From contig JBIKLY010000001.1 of NCBI GenBank assembly GCA_044359525.1, forward strand, positions 1-64,000: DNA of 64,000 nucleotides. The letters are read 5' to 3'. Below are positions 7,947 through 16,796 of the stretch, piece after piece. The notes beneath the pieces were generated by a model. That model was not told the origin of the DNA, searched no databases, and saw only the letters and a list, made by a program, of their open reading frames with translations. The stretch's first letter is position 1. Each line of letters opens with the position of its first letter. Position numbers and translations under genes: made by a program. The stretch comes from CAJBIL01 sp044359525. Lineage in GTDB: Bacteria > Pseudomonadota > Gammaproteobacteria > Burkholderiales > Rhodocyclaceae.

Positions 7947-8034
7947 ACCCCGGTCTGTGGCAGACAAAAAACCGAGGGAAGCTCAGAAATCTGCAGCTTG
8001 TATTCCATGAACCGTCATTCCAGGAGGTGATTTG

Positions 8035-9009
8035 ATGCCATTTGCCATTCGTATTCATCAGACAGGCGGTCCCGAAGTCCTGTCCTGGGAAGAGATTGCT
8101 GTCGGCGATCCGGCACCTGGCGAAGCGCGAGTGCGGCATGAGGCGGTTGGCCTGAACTATATCGACGTCTATCACCGCACCGGGCTGTACCCCTTGCCGC
8201 TGCCCTCGGGCCTCGGGCTGGAAGGCGCGGGCGTCGTCGAGGCGATCGGCGAGGGCGTTAGCGAGGTTGCGGTTGGCGACCGCGTCGCCTACGCCGGCGG
8301 CCCGCTCGGTGCTTATAGCCAGCTACGCTGCATTCCGGCGCACCGGCTACTGAAGATGCCGGACAGTCTCGATTGTCAGAGCGGCGCAGCAATGATGCTG
8401 CAGGGGCTGACCAGTGCCTATTTGTTACGCCGCACCTATTGCGTGCAGCCGGGAGATGCCGTGCTGATCCATGCGGCAGCCGGCGGCGTCGGTCTGATCG
8501 CCTGCCAGTGGGCGAAGGCGCTCGGCGCGACGGTGATCGGTACTGTTTCTAACGAAGCCAAGGCAGCGCTGGCCAGTGCGCATGGCTGCGATCATGTCAT
8601 TTACTACTCGCGTGAAGACGTGGCTAAACGGGTACGCGAGATTACCGGCGGCGAGGGCGTGGCGGTGGTCTATGACGGCGTTGGCAAGGATACCTTCATG
8701 GGTTCGCTCGACAGCCTGCGCGTGCGCGGCATGATGGTTAGCTTCGGCAATGCCTCGGGGCCGGTGCCGCCGTTCGATCCGATCCTGCTTTCGCAAAAAG
8801 GCTCACTTTTCATCACGCGGCCGACGGTGACGCATTACACCGCCAAGCACGACGAGCTTGTCGCGCTCGGCGCCGAGTTGTTTGAAGTGGTGACCTCCGG
8901 TAAGGTAAAAATCGAGATCAATCAGACTTACGCCCTGTCTGATGCGGCCAACGCGCATCGCGATCTTGAAGCGCGCAAGACAACCGGTTCAACAATCCTT
9001 CTTCCGTAA
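8035..9009 (+). CDS. qor: NADPH:quinone oxidoreductase (QOR/zeta-crystallin type)
   Basis: A 324-aa medium-chain dehydrogenase/reductase that reduces quinones with NADPH. AGGAGG lies 7 nt before ATG 8035, so that start is preferred over the TTG at 8032. It has an N-terminal GroES-like domain (GLGLEGAGVVEAIGEGV) without the zinc-ligand Cys cluster of alcohol dehydrogenases. The Rossmann domain has HAAAGGVGLIACQWAKALGA. Length matches E. coli QorA (327 aa). Its stop overlaps the start of the TAXI receptor gene (TAATG), so they are co-transcribed. Confidence 0.9.
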   Translation: MPFAIRIHQTGGPEVLSWEEIAVGDPAPGEARVRHEAVGLNYIDVYHRTGLYPLPLPSGLGLEGAGVVEAIGEGVSEVAVGDRVAYAGGPLGAYSQLRCIPAHRLLKMPDSLDCQSGAAMMLQGLTSAYLLRRTYCVQPGDAVLIHAAAGGVGLIACQWAKALGATVIGTVSNEAKAALASAHGCDHVIYYSREDVAKRVREITGGEGVAVVYDGVGKDTFMGSLDSLRVRGMMVSFGNASGPVPPFDPILLSQKGSLFITRPTVTHYTAKHDELVALGAELFEVVTSGKVKIEINQTYALSDAANAHRDLEARKTTGSTILLP

Positions 9010-10343
9010 TGGCTGAATTTCGTTCCCGCCTGCTTTCGCTGCGCGATCTGCTGGCCACCGCCTGGCCGATCATTCTGATCACGGCCATCGGTTTTGCGGT
9101 GGCCTATCAGTTCGTTCAGCCGGCGCCGCCGCGTCATCTGACGATCACGACAGGGGGCGAGACGGGCGCTTATTACCCCTTTGCCAAACGCTATGCCGAA
9201 ATTCTGGCGCGCAGTGGCGTCACGCTTGAAATCAAGACTTCCGCGGGCTCTCTTGAAAACTTGCAGCGCATCAGGAAGGGTGAAGCCGACGTCGGTTTTG
9301 TTCAGGGCGGCACCATGCTGCCGCCAGAGGATGGCGTTGACACACTGCCGCTATCGTTGGGGAGCGTGTATTACGAGCCGGTATGGGTCTTCTATCGCGG
9401 CGCGCAAACCGTTACCCGATTGCCTCAGCTGGACGGCCGGCGCATCGCCGTGGGCGCCGAGGGCAGCGGCATCCGCGGTTTGGCGATGCAGTTGCTGGAA
9501 GCCAACGAAATCGCGAGCAGTGGCAAGCATATCCTGCCGATTGCCGGGCTGGATGCAGCCGAGGCGCTGCAGAAAGGCGAGATCGACGCGGCCTTCATCA
9601 TCGCCGCCCCCGAGGCGCCGGTCGTGCAAGTGCTGTTGCGCTCGCCGGGCGTGCGCGTAATGAGCTTCAGTCAATCCGAAGCCTACGCCCGACGCTTTCC
9701 TTTTTTGACCAAGATTGTCTTGCCGCGCGGTGCCGTTGATCTGGTGCGCGATACGCCGCCGCGCGATACGGCGATGCTGGCGACCACGGCCAACCTGATT
9801 GTCAGTGATGATTTGCATCCGGCACTGGCCAGCCTTTTGCTGCAGGCGGCAAGTGAAGTGCATGGCAAGAGCGGTTTCTTCCAGAAGTCTGGTGAGTTTC
9901 CGGCCTACCGCGATCATACCTTCGAGCTTTCTGCTGATGCCGAGCGTTATTACCGATCCGGAACGCCCTTCCTTCAGCGCTACCTGCCATTCTGGATTGC
10001 CGTTCTGGTCGAGCGCCTGTTTGTCTTGTTGCTGCCCTTGTTTGCCCTGCTTTTGCCGCTGTTGCGTATCGCCCCGGCAATCTACTCATGGCGCGTCCGC
10101 TCAAAGATATTCAAGTGCTATGGCGAGCTGAAATTTCTCGAAAATGATCTGCGGCAACATTACGACCCGGCGCGCAGCGCCGAGTATCTTGAACGACTGG
10201 ATCGCATCGAGGAAGATGCCAATACGCGAAATATCCCGCTCGCCTTCAGCGATCTGCTTTACACCTTGCGCGAGCACATCAATTTTGTCCGTCACAAGCT
10301 ACGCAAGCTTGATGCTGCGGTTACCAGGGAGACTGCCGAGTGA
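9009..10343 (+). CDS. TAXI-family TRAP solute receptor with membrane anchors
   Basis: A 444-aa protein. An N-terminal transmembrane helix (~18-36) acts as an anchor. Residues ~42-310 are a TAXI-type periplasmic binding domain (LTITTGGETGAYYPFAKRYA, GEADVGFVQGG, DAAFIIAAPEAPV). Two or so further hydrophobic segments at ~325-355 (LVERLFVLLLPLFALLLPLL) precede a charged cytoplasmic tail. Soluble TAXI receptors lack this tail, but a membrane-bound subgroup has it. No TRAP permease (DctQM) lies beside it, so it could be an orphan sensor-like receptor. It overlaps qor and parA at both ends, implying one operon. Confidence 0.82.
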   Translation: MAEFRSRLLSLRDLLATAWPIILITAIGFAVAYQFVQPAPPRHLTITTGGETGAYYPFAKRYAEILARSGVTLEIKTSAGSLENLQRIRKGEADVGFVQGGTMLPPEDGVDTLPLSLGSVYYEPVWVFYRGAQTVTRLPQLDGRRIAVGAEGSGIRGLAMQLLEANEIASSGKHILPIAGLDAAEALQKGEIDAAFIIAAPEAPVVQVLLRSPGVRVMSFSQSEAYARRFPFLTKIVLPRGAVDLVRDTPPRDTAMLATTANLIVSDDLHPALASLLLQAASEVHGKSGFFQKSGEFPAYRDHTFELSADAERYYRSGTPFLQRYLPFWIAVLVERLFVLLLPLFALLLPLLRIAPAIYSWRVRSKIFKCYGELKFLENDLRQHYDPARSAEYLERLDRIEEDANTRNIPLAFSDLLYTLREHINFVRHKLRKLDAAVTRETAE

Positions 10344-10984
10344 AATCCTTCATGATTGCCAACCCGAAAGGCGGTTCAGGCAAGTCGACGCTGGCCACCA
10401 ATCTGGCAGGTTACTTTGCCCGTTGCGGCCACGAAGTCATGCTCGGCGATATCGACCGCCAGCAATCTTCACGCGAATGGCTGCGCTTGCGCTCAAAAGC
10501 GTTGCCACCGATTCAGAGCTGGGAGATCGAGCACGATAATGGCAAGGACAAGCCGGCACGGCCACCGAAAGGGACCAGCCACGTCGTGCTTGATACGCCA
10601 GCCGGTCTGCATGGCAAGGCGCTCGACCGGGTGCTGAAAATTGTCAACCGGGTGATCATTCCGGTGCAGCCTTCACTATTTGACATCCTCGCCACGCGGC
10701 ATTTTCTCGATGCGCTGCTCGAAGAAAAAGCAGTGCGCAAGGAACAAGCGTTTGTTGCCGTCGTCGGCATGCGTGTCGATGCGCGCACCCGCGCGGCAGG
10801 AGAGCTTGAGCGCTTTCTGTCGTCGTATGACTTGCCGGTGCTGGCCTATCTGCGCGATACGCAAGTCTATGTGCAGGCCGCGGCCAACGGGCTGACGCTG
10901 TTCGATCTTTCGGCATCGCGCGCCGAAAAGGATCTTGAGCAGTGGCAACCGATTGTTGATTGGGTCAACAAGGACGAGCCATGA
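10340..10984 (+). CDS. Orphan ParA/MinD-family ATPase
   Basis: A 214-aa P-loop ATPase with a deviant Walker A near the N-terminus (NPKGGSGKSTLATNLAGY), an IDRQQSS switch and VVLDTPAGL as Walker B region. It is shorter than chromosomal ParA and has no DNA-binding N-terminal extension. No parB or centromere-like repeats lie nearby. The GTG start overlaps the preceding TGA (GTGA). ParA orphans of this size often position non-DNA cargo, but the cargo here is unknown. Confidence 0.85.
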   Translation: MKSFMIANPKGGSGKSTLATNLAGYFARCGHEVMLGDIDRQQSSREWLRLRSKALPPIQSWEIEHDNGKDKPARPPKGTSHVVLDTPAGLHGKALDRVLKIVNRVIIPVQPSLFDILATRHFLDALLEEKAVRKEQAFVAVVGMRVDARTRAAGELERFLSSYDLPVLAYLRDTQVYVQAAANGLTLFDLSASRAEKDLEQWQPIVDWVNKDEP

Positions 10985-11018
10985 TCAAGATTTTCTCCCC
11001 GGCCTGACAGCTCAGATG

Positions 11019-11462
11019 TCAGATATCGAGATCAATGGCGTGCGGCGGTTCGGCCTCATCGTCGTAAGGCGTGTGCACGTGGGGGAATAACGGAAGTTGT
11101 TCCGCGTCCGCTGTCGGCACCGGGGCCGGCGCTGTCGAAACCTGCTCCGGCGGCGAGGGCAGCAGGAATTGCCTGATATCGAGCCATTTTACTTCGCCGC
11201 GCGGCAAGACGGCAAACAATTCGTTGGCGGCTTCCGGCGAGAGCTGTTCGCTGCATCCGTCTTCCACCACGAATACTGCACATTCAAACTGGCAACCGTG
11301 CGCCTCCAGTATTTCGCTACGGTCATGCATGGCCAGCATGGCGTTGTGCAGGCCGAGCTTGCTCGCTGGATGCACCGAATAGTCGAGCCAGCGCCGCTCG
11401 CCGCGCCGCTCCCGGTGTTCTGCGGGGAGTAGCGACGACCAGTAACGGACGCTAAATTCCAT
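11019..11462 (-). CDS. Hypothetical protein, 147 aa
   Basis: It converges on the parA-like gene and is divergent from dnaE. The N-terminal part (SVRYWSSLLPAEHRERRGE, AMLAMHDRSEILEAHGCQ) looks globular. After residue ~100 it is Pro-rich and acidic (PSPPEQVSTAPAPVP), ending in IDLDI. There is no signal peptide, transmembrane segment or recognised domain. Codon usage looks like that of its neighbours, supporting a real gene. Confidence 0.6.
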   Translation of the reverse strand: MEFSVRYWSSLLPAEHRERRGERRWLDYSVHPASKLGLHNAMLAMHDRSEILEAHGCQFECAVFVVEDGCSEQLSPEAANELFAVLPRGEVKWLDIRQFLLPSPPEQVSTAPAPVPTADAEQLPLFPHVHTPYDDEAEPPHAIDLDI

Positions 11463-11574
11463 GGGTTTGCCAGTTCGCGCCGGTTCGTGTGTTTGGCAAT
11501 GCTGAATGCTTTTGCTGCGCTTTATTCTCCGCTATGGATCAGGCAATGTCCATGCGCCGGAGTAAAATGGCGGG

Positions 11575-14500
11575 ATGCCTGAAACGTCATTTATCCACCT
11601 TCGCCTGCACAGCGAGTATTCCGTTACCGACGGCATTGTCCGTCTCAACGACGCCGTTGCGCGCGCAGTCGCTTGCGGCATGCCGGCGCTGGCGCTGACC
11701 GATCTGGTCAATTTTTTCGGGCTGGTCAAATTTTATTCCGCAGCCCGTGGCAAGGGCGTCAAGCCGATCCTTGGCTGTGATGTTTTTATCGCCAACGAGG
11801 GCGATCCTGATCGCCCGTGCCGACTGTTGCTGCTTTGTCGTTCGCGGCAGGGCTATCTGCAACTTTGCGAATTGCTGTCGCGTGCCTATCTGGCACCACG
11901 CACGCGCGGCCGTGCCGAGATTACCCGCCAGATGCTTGTCGAGGTCGGTGTCAATGGGCTGATCGCCCTCTCCGGCGCCGCGGGTGGCGATGTTGGCGAA
12001 GCGCTTCTGCAAGGCAATCGTGAGCAGGCCGCAGGCCGGGCGCGGGCCTGGGCGGTGCTGTTCCCCGACGCTTTCTATCTTGAAGTGCAGCGTTACGGAC
12101 AGTTGCAGCAAGATATGCTGGTCGCGGCGACTGCTGATCTTGCGGCCGAGCTCGATCTGCCGCTGGTCGCCACGCATCCGATCCAGTTTCTTGAGCGCGA
12201 TGATTTCAAGGCGCACGAAGCGCGCGTCTGCATTGCCGAGGGCTACATGCTGGGCGACGCCCGCCGGCCGAAGCTCTATACCGAAGAGCAGTATTTCAAA
12301 TGCCCTGAGGAGATGGCTGCCTTGTTTGCCGACCTGCCCGAGGCGCTGCAAAATTCGGTTGAAATCGCCAAGCGTTGCAATCTGCAGATCACCCTCGGCA
12401 AGAATTACCTGCCCGACTTTCCGACGCCGGATGGCATCACGCTTGACAATTTTCTTTGTCAGGAAGCCGCAACCGGCCTGGAGCGTCGCCTGCTGCAGCT
12501 CTTTCCCGTCGAGAGCGAGCGTGTCGAGCAAAGGCCGGTGTACGACGCCCGCCTGAAAATCGAGACCGATACCATCGTGCAGATGGGTTTTCCCGGGTAC
12601 TTCCTGATCGTTGCAGACTTCATCAACTGGGCCAAGCAAAACGGCGTGCCGGTCGGCCCCGGTCGTGGGTCGGGCGCCGGTTCGGTGGTCGCCTACGCAC
12701 TTGGTATTACCGACCTCGATCCGCTGCGCTATGCGCTGCTCTTCGAGCGCTTTCTTAACCCCGAGCGGGTATCGATGCCTGACTTCGATATCGACTTCTG
12801 CCAGGACAAGCGCTGGCGCGTCATTGAGTACGTTCGTGAAAAGTATGGCGCCGGCGCGGTGTCGCAGATCGCCACCTTCGGCACCATGTCGTCGAAGGCC
12901 GTCATTCGCGACGTCGGGCGCGTACTCGATCTGCCTTACAATTTTTGCGACCAGCTATCGAAGCTGATCCCGGTTGAGCAGAACAAGCCGCTTTCGTTGG
13001 ACAAGGCAATTGAGGCCGAGCCACAGTTGAAGGCGAAGATCGACGAAGCGGAGGAGGTGCGCGACCTCTTCGACCTCGCGCGTCGTCTTGAGGATCTGAC
13101 GCGCAACGTCGGCATGCACGCGGGTGGCGTGCTGATCGCGCCGGGCAAGCTCACTGACTTTTGCCCGCTGTATTCGGCCGATGGCGGCTCGGTGGTTTCG
13201 CAGTTCGACAAGGACGACGTTGAAAAAGTCGGTCTGGTGAAGTTCGACTTCCTTGGTCTGCGCAACCTGACGATCATCCGGTTGGCCGTTGATTACGTCG
13301 AGAAACTCTCGGGCTCGCGTCCTGATCTCGACGCGCTGACCTTCGACGACCCGCGTGCCTACCAGATACTGAAGGACGCCAACACGACGGCGATCTTTCA
13401 GGTTGAATCGGAGGGCATGAAAAAGCTCCTGAAGAAGCTGGCGCCCGACCGTTTCGAAGACATCATCGCCGTCCTCGCGCTCTACCGGCCGGGTCCGCTC
13501 GGTTCGGGCATGGTCGACGACTTCATCCTGCGCAAGAAGGGCCAGCAGAAGATCGACTACTTCCACCCGGACCTCACCGCCTGCCTGTCGCCGACTTACG
13601 GCGTCATCGTTTACCAGGAGCAGGTGATGCAGATCTCGCAGATCATCGGTGGCTACACGCTCGGCGGCGCCGACATGCTGCGCCGGGCGATGGGCAAGAA
13701 AAATGCTGAAGAGATGGCCAAGCACCGGGCGACGATTGCCGCCGGCGCCGAGAAAAAGGGTTACGCGCCGGCGCTCGCCGAGCAGCTGTTCGACCTGATG
13801 ACCAAGTTCGCCGAATACGGTTTCAACAAGTCACACACTGCCGCCTATGCTGTTGTCACCTACCACACCGCCTGGCTGAAGGCGCACCACTGCGCCGCCT
13901 TCATGGCAGCAAGCTTGTCGTCGGACATGGATAATACCGATTCGGTGAAAATCTTCTACGACGATGCGCTGTTCAACAAACTGAAAGTTCTCGGCCCCGA
14001 CGTCAATGCCTCGGAATACCGTTTCATGCCGGTCGACCGCGGCACCATTCGCTATGGCTTGGGCGCCGTCAAGGGAACCGGCGAACAGGCGGTCAACGTC
14101 ATTCTCAAGGCGCGTGCCGAGGGCGGTCCGTTCAAGGATCTGTTCGACTTCACGCGGCGCGCCGACAAGCGTATGGTCAATCGCCGTACCGTCGAGGCGC
14201 TGATCCGTGCCGGCGCATTTGATTCGCTCGACGACCATCGCGCGCGCCTGATCGCTTCGGTCGGCATCGCCATGGACGCCGCCGAGCAGGCCGAACGCAA
14301 TGCCATGCAGGTCAGCCTGTTTGATGTTTTCGATGGCGATGATGCCGTTGAGCAAGGCCCGCAGTACGTTGAAGTGCCGCGCTGGAAAGAGAAGCAGGCA
14401 CTCACTGAAGAGAAGCTGGCGCTCGGATTCTTTTTCTCCGGCCATCCTTTCCACGGCGTAAAAGCCGAGGTCGCACGTTTTGCGCGTAAGCCGCTGGCTT

Positions 14501-15039
14501 CGCTTGAGGCAAAAAAGGAAGCGCAATTCCTGGCCGGCCTGGTCGTCGGTGTGCGTACCAAATTCACCACGCGCGGCAAGATGGCCTTTGTTCAGCTCGA
14601 CGATGGTACGACGACGCTCGAAGTCTCGGTATTCAACGAACTGTTTGAAGCGGAGCGCGCCAAGCTCAAGGACGACGAAGTGCTGATCATCGAAGGCAAG
14701 GTGCAGCGTGACGACTTTGCCGGTGAAGGCCGCGTACGCGTCATCGCCGAGCGCTTGCTGACCCTTGCCGAAGCGCGTGGCCGTTTCGCCAAACATTTGC
14801 GCCTTTCGCTCAACGGCCAGGCCAGCGGCCCCGGAGCGCCGGCTGCCGTGCAGCGCCTGCGCAGCCTGCTGGCCCCCTACACGCCGGGTAATTGTCCGGT
14901 GCGTTTGTCGTACCGCAATGCCGATGCGATCTGTGAGTTGACGCTTGGTGACGGCGCGCGTGTGCGGCTTGAGGATGATCTGCTGGCTTCGCTCGGGGAT
15001 TGGCTGAGCAGCGAGAATGTCAGCGTCGACTATACGTAA
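11575..15039 (+). CDS. dnaE: DNA polymerase III alpha subunit
   Basis: The replicative polymerase catalytic subunit, 1154 aa (E. coli 1160). The PHP domain opens the protein (FIHLRLHSEYSVTDGIVR). The polymerase active-site motif MPDFDIDFC supplies D403 and D405, equivalent to E. coli D401 and D403. GPGRGSGAGSVVAYALGITD and FGTMSSKAVIRDVGR are conserved palm/finger segments. The tail includes a helix-hairpin-helix region, an OB fold (FTTRGKMAFVQLDDGTTTLE) and the tau-binding C-terminus. It appears full length. Confidence 0.97.
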   Translation: MPETSFIHLRLHSEYSVTDGIVRLNDAVARAVACGMPALALTDLVNFFGLVKFYSAARGKGVKPILGCDVFIANEGDPDRPCRLLLLCRSRQGYLQLCELLSRAYLAPRTRGRAEITRQMLVEVGVNGLIALSGAAGGDVGEALLQGNREQAAGRARAWAVLFPDAFYLEVQRYGQLQQDMLVAATADLAAELDLPLVATHPIQFLERDDFKAHEARVCIAEGYMLGDARRPKLYTEEQYFKCPEEMAALFADLPEALQNSVEIAKRCNLQITLGKNYLPDFPTPDGITLDNFLCQEAATGLERRLLQLFPVESERVEQRPVYDARLKIETDTIVQMGFPGYFLIVADFINWAKQNGVPVGPGRGSGAGSVVAYALGITDLDPLRYALLFERFLNPERVSMPDFDIDFCQDKRWRVIEYVREKYGAGAVSQIATFGTMSSKAVIRDVGRVLDLPYNFCDQLSKLIPVEQNKPLSLDKAIEAEPQLKAKIDEAEEVRDLFDLARRLEDLTRNVGMHAGGVLIAPGKLTDFCPLYSADGGSVVSQFDKDDVEKVGLVKFDFLGLRNLTIIRLAVDYVEKLSGSRPDLDALTFDDPRAYQILKDANTTAIFQVESEGMKKLLKKLAPDRFEDIIAVLALYRPGPLGSGMVDDFILRKKGQQKIDYFHPDLTACLSPTYGVIVYQEQVMQISQIIGGYTLGGADMLRRAMGKKNAEEMAKHRATIAAGAEKKGYAPALAEQLFDLMTKFAEYGFNKSHTAAYAVVTYHTAWLKAHHCAAFMAASLSSDMDNTDSVKIFYDDALFNKLKVLGPDVNASEYRFMPVDRGTIRYGLGAVKGTGEQAVNVILKARAEGGPFKDLFDFTRRADKRMVNRRTVEALIRAGAFDSLDDHRARLIASVGIAMDAAEQAERNAMQVSLFDVFDGDDAVEQGPQYVEVPRWKEKQALTEEKLALGFFFSGHPFHGVKAEVARFARKPLASLEAKKEAQFLAGLVVGVRTKFTTRGKMAFVQLDDGTTTLEVSVFNELFEAERAKLKDDEVLIIEGKVQRDDFAGEGRVRVIAERLLTLAEARGRFAKHLRLSLNGQASGPGAPAAVQRLRSLLAPYTPGNCPVRLSYRNADAICELTLGDGARVRLEDDLLASLGDWLSSENVSVDYT

Positions 15040-15090
15040 ACTCGTGCTTGGCAGGCTGCCGGGTTCCCAATTGAAGAAAAGGAGCGTCAA

Positions 15091-15348
15091 ATGTTTTTAC
15101 GATACGGTCTTGTCATCGTAGCCCTCGCCCTGCTCAGTGCCTGTGGCAGCCAGCTCAGCCTTGAGAACTACAACAAGCTGGAAGTCGGCCAGTCCTATGA
15201 TGACGTAAAAAAAGTAATCGGCGATCCAGCGCGTTGCGACGAGATGCTCGGTGTACGTACCTGTGTCTGGGGTGACGAGCAGCGCGGTATCAGTGTCAAT
15301 TTCGTCGCCGGCAAAGTCCTCCTCCTCTCCGCCCGAAGTCTCAAGTGA
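15091..15348 (+). CDS. Small SmpA/BamE-like lipoprotein
   Basis: An 85-aa lipoprotein with lipobox LSAC (Cys at residue 18). The mature part (YNKLEVGQSYDDVKKVIGDP, then CVWGD) has the SmpA/OmlA-like alpha-beta-beta pattern in which GM/GQSYDDV precedes a turn (compare DUF3862). AAGGAGCG lies 7 nt upstream. The two Cys in CDEMLGVRTC may form a disulfide. Function is unknown. It is 51 bp after dnaE and possibly co-transcribed. Confidence 0.75.
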   Translation: MFLRYGLVIVALALLSACGSQLSLENYNKLEVGQSYDDVKKVIGDPARCDEMLGVRTCVWGDEQRGISVNFVAGKVLLLSARSLK

Positions 15349-15529
15349 ATTGCTGAGGTCGGCACTGCTTGCGGCCCGGTCCTTCAATTCCTCTTGCGGC
15401 TGAGTGGTTCTCGTCCGTTCCGGCAATGCTTCAGGTTTTTGGTGAGCCTGAGTCGAGATATGCCAAAAGGGGCGATGTGAAGGCCATTCATGTCGTCAGA
15501 AAAACAGTCAATCAGAAAGAAGATTCAGG

Positions 15530-15871
15530 ATGAGCGCTCTACCGAAATGCCCGAAATGCAGTTCAGAATTCACTTACGAAGATGGCGCAATGTACGTCTG
15601 TCCGGAATGCGCGAATGAATGGGGGAAGGATGCGGTCGCCGAGGGCGGCGAGCAGAAGCGTGTCTGGCACGATGCGCACGGCAATGTGCTGCAGGACGGC
15701 GACGCGGTCACCGTGATCAAGGATCTGAAAGTCAAAGGCTCGTCATCGGTCGTTAAAGTCGGCACCAAGGTCAAGAACATCCGCCTCATTGAAGGCGACC
15801 ACGATATTGATTGCAAGATTGATGGCATCGGCGCCATGCAGCTCAAATCGGAGTTTGTGAAGAAGGCCTGA
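15530..15871 (+). CDS. yjdM: Zinc-ribbon protein of the YjdM/PhnA family
   Basis: A 113-aa protein. The N-terminal zinc ribbon is formed by CPKC (8-11) and CPEC (~27-30). The C-terminal PhnA domain (NVLQDGDAVTVIKDLKVKGSS, DIDCKIDGIGAMQLKSEFVKK) is near-universal in the family. Despite the old name PhnA, these proteins are not established phosphonoacetate hydrolases, and function is unclear. A bidirectional terminator follows, shared with the peroxiredoxin gene. Confidence 0.93.
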   Translation: MSALPKCPKCSSEFTYEDGAMYVCPECANEWGKDAVAEGGEQKRVWHDAHGNVLQDGDAVTVIKDLKVKGSSSVVKVGTKVKNIRLIEGDHDIDCKIDGIGAMQLKSEFVKKA

Positions 15872-15892
15872 GTGCGCACAACTGCTGAAGTT

Positions 15893-15930
15893 AAAAAGCC
15901 CCGCTGACAAAATCAAGCGGGGCTTTTTTT
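15893..15930. terminator. Bidirectional intrinsic terminator
   Basis: A 13-bp stem AAAAAGCCCCGCT / AGCGGGGCTTTTT has a 10-nt loop and T runs on both strands. It lies between the convergent yjdM and peroxiredoxin genes and can end transcription from each side. Confidence 0.92.
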
Positions 15931-15953
15931 GGTGGCTTGTGCAGCCGTCAGTC

Positions 15954-16556
15954 TTACAGTTCCTTCGCGTGCTCAGCCAGGTACTCGGCGACGCCTGCGG
16001 TCGAAGCCTTCATGCCGGCTTTGCCCTTGTTCCAGCCGGCCGGGCAGACTTCGCCGTGCTCTTCGGTGAATTGCAGGGCATCAACCATGCGCAGCATTTC
16101 ATCGACGTTACGGCCGAGCGGCAGATCGTTGACGACCTGGTGACGTACGGCGCCGTTCTTGTCGATCAGGAACGAGCCACGGAAGGCGACGCCGGCGGCG
16201 CCGAATTCAACGTCGTAGGCGCGGCAGATTTCGTGTTTGATGTCGGCGATCAGCGGGTACTGTACCTGGCCGATGCCGCCGCTGTTGACCGGGGTATTTT
16301 TCCAGGCGAGGTGGGTGAATTGCGAGTCAATTGAAATGCCGATCACTTCAACGCCGCGTTGCTTGAACTCGGCCAGACGATGATCGAAGGCGATCAGTTC
16401 GGACGGGCAGACGAAGGTGAAGTCGAGCGGGTAGAAGAAAATAACGGCGTATTTGCCTTTTGTTTCCTTCGACAGGGTGTAGTCGCGGATTTCGTTGTTG
16501 CCCATTACAGCAGTTGCGGTGAAGTCAGGGGCTTGCTTGCCTACGAGAACGGCCAT
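15954..16556 (-). CDS. Typical 2-Cys peroxiredoxin (AhpC/Prx1 family)
   Basis: A thiol peroxidase of 200 aa that reduces H2O2 and organic peroxides. The start is ATG 16556, with AAGGAG 7 nt upstream. The peroxidatic Cys is C50 in FTFVCPSEL, and the resolving Cys is C171 in HGEVCPAGW. The active-site FYPLDFTFVCP and the Arg-bearing region are intact. No ahpF lies adjacent, so the electron donor is probably thioredoxin or an AhpF/AhpD encoded elsewhere. It is divergent from the inorganic-carbon cluster. Confidence 0.93.
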   Translation of the reverse strand: MAVLVGKQAPDFTATAVMGNNEIRDYTLSKETKGKYAVIFFYPLDFTFVCPSELIAFDHRLAEFKQRGVEVIGISIDSQFTHLAWKNTPVNSGGIGQVQYPLIADIKHEICRAYDVEFGAAGVAFRGSFLIDKNGAVRHQVVNDLPLGRNVDEMLRMVDALQFTEEHGEVCPAGWNKGKAGMKASTAGVAEYLAEHAKEL

Positions 16557-16796
16557 GGTGTTTCTCCTTGAACAGTTTTTGATTGGTAGCGGGGTGATGA
16601 AAATTCGGGGCGTGGCGCTGGGCAACAATTAGTCAGCATAAGTGCTTTGGAAGTTCCCGGCAAATTTACTGCTCGTTTCGTGTGCCCCAGAGGCTTTTCG
16701 TCCCACGGGCTGAGCGCTAATGCTGGCATAATTCAGGGTGATGGAAATAATAAGCTCAACGGGAGTAAATCGGGCGCACAGGGCGAAGGGGCGCAC

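Noticed and set aside
15349..15529. Possible gene or RNA between the small lipoprotein and yjdM
   Set aside because: No conserved structure or supported reading frame was visible. It is probably the promoter region of yjdM.
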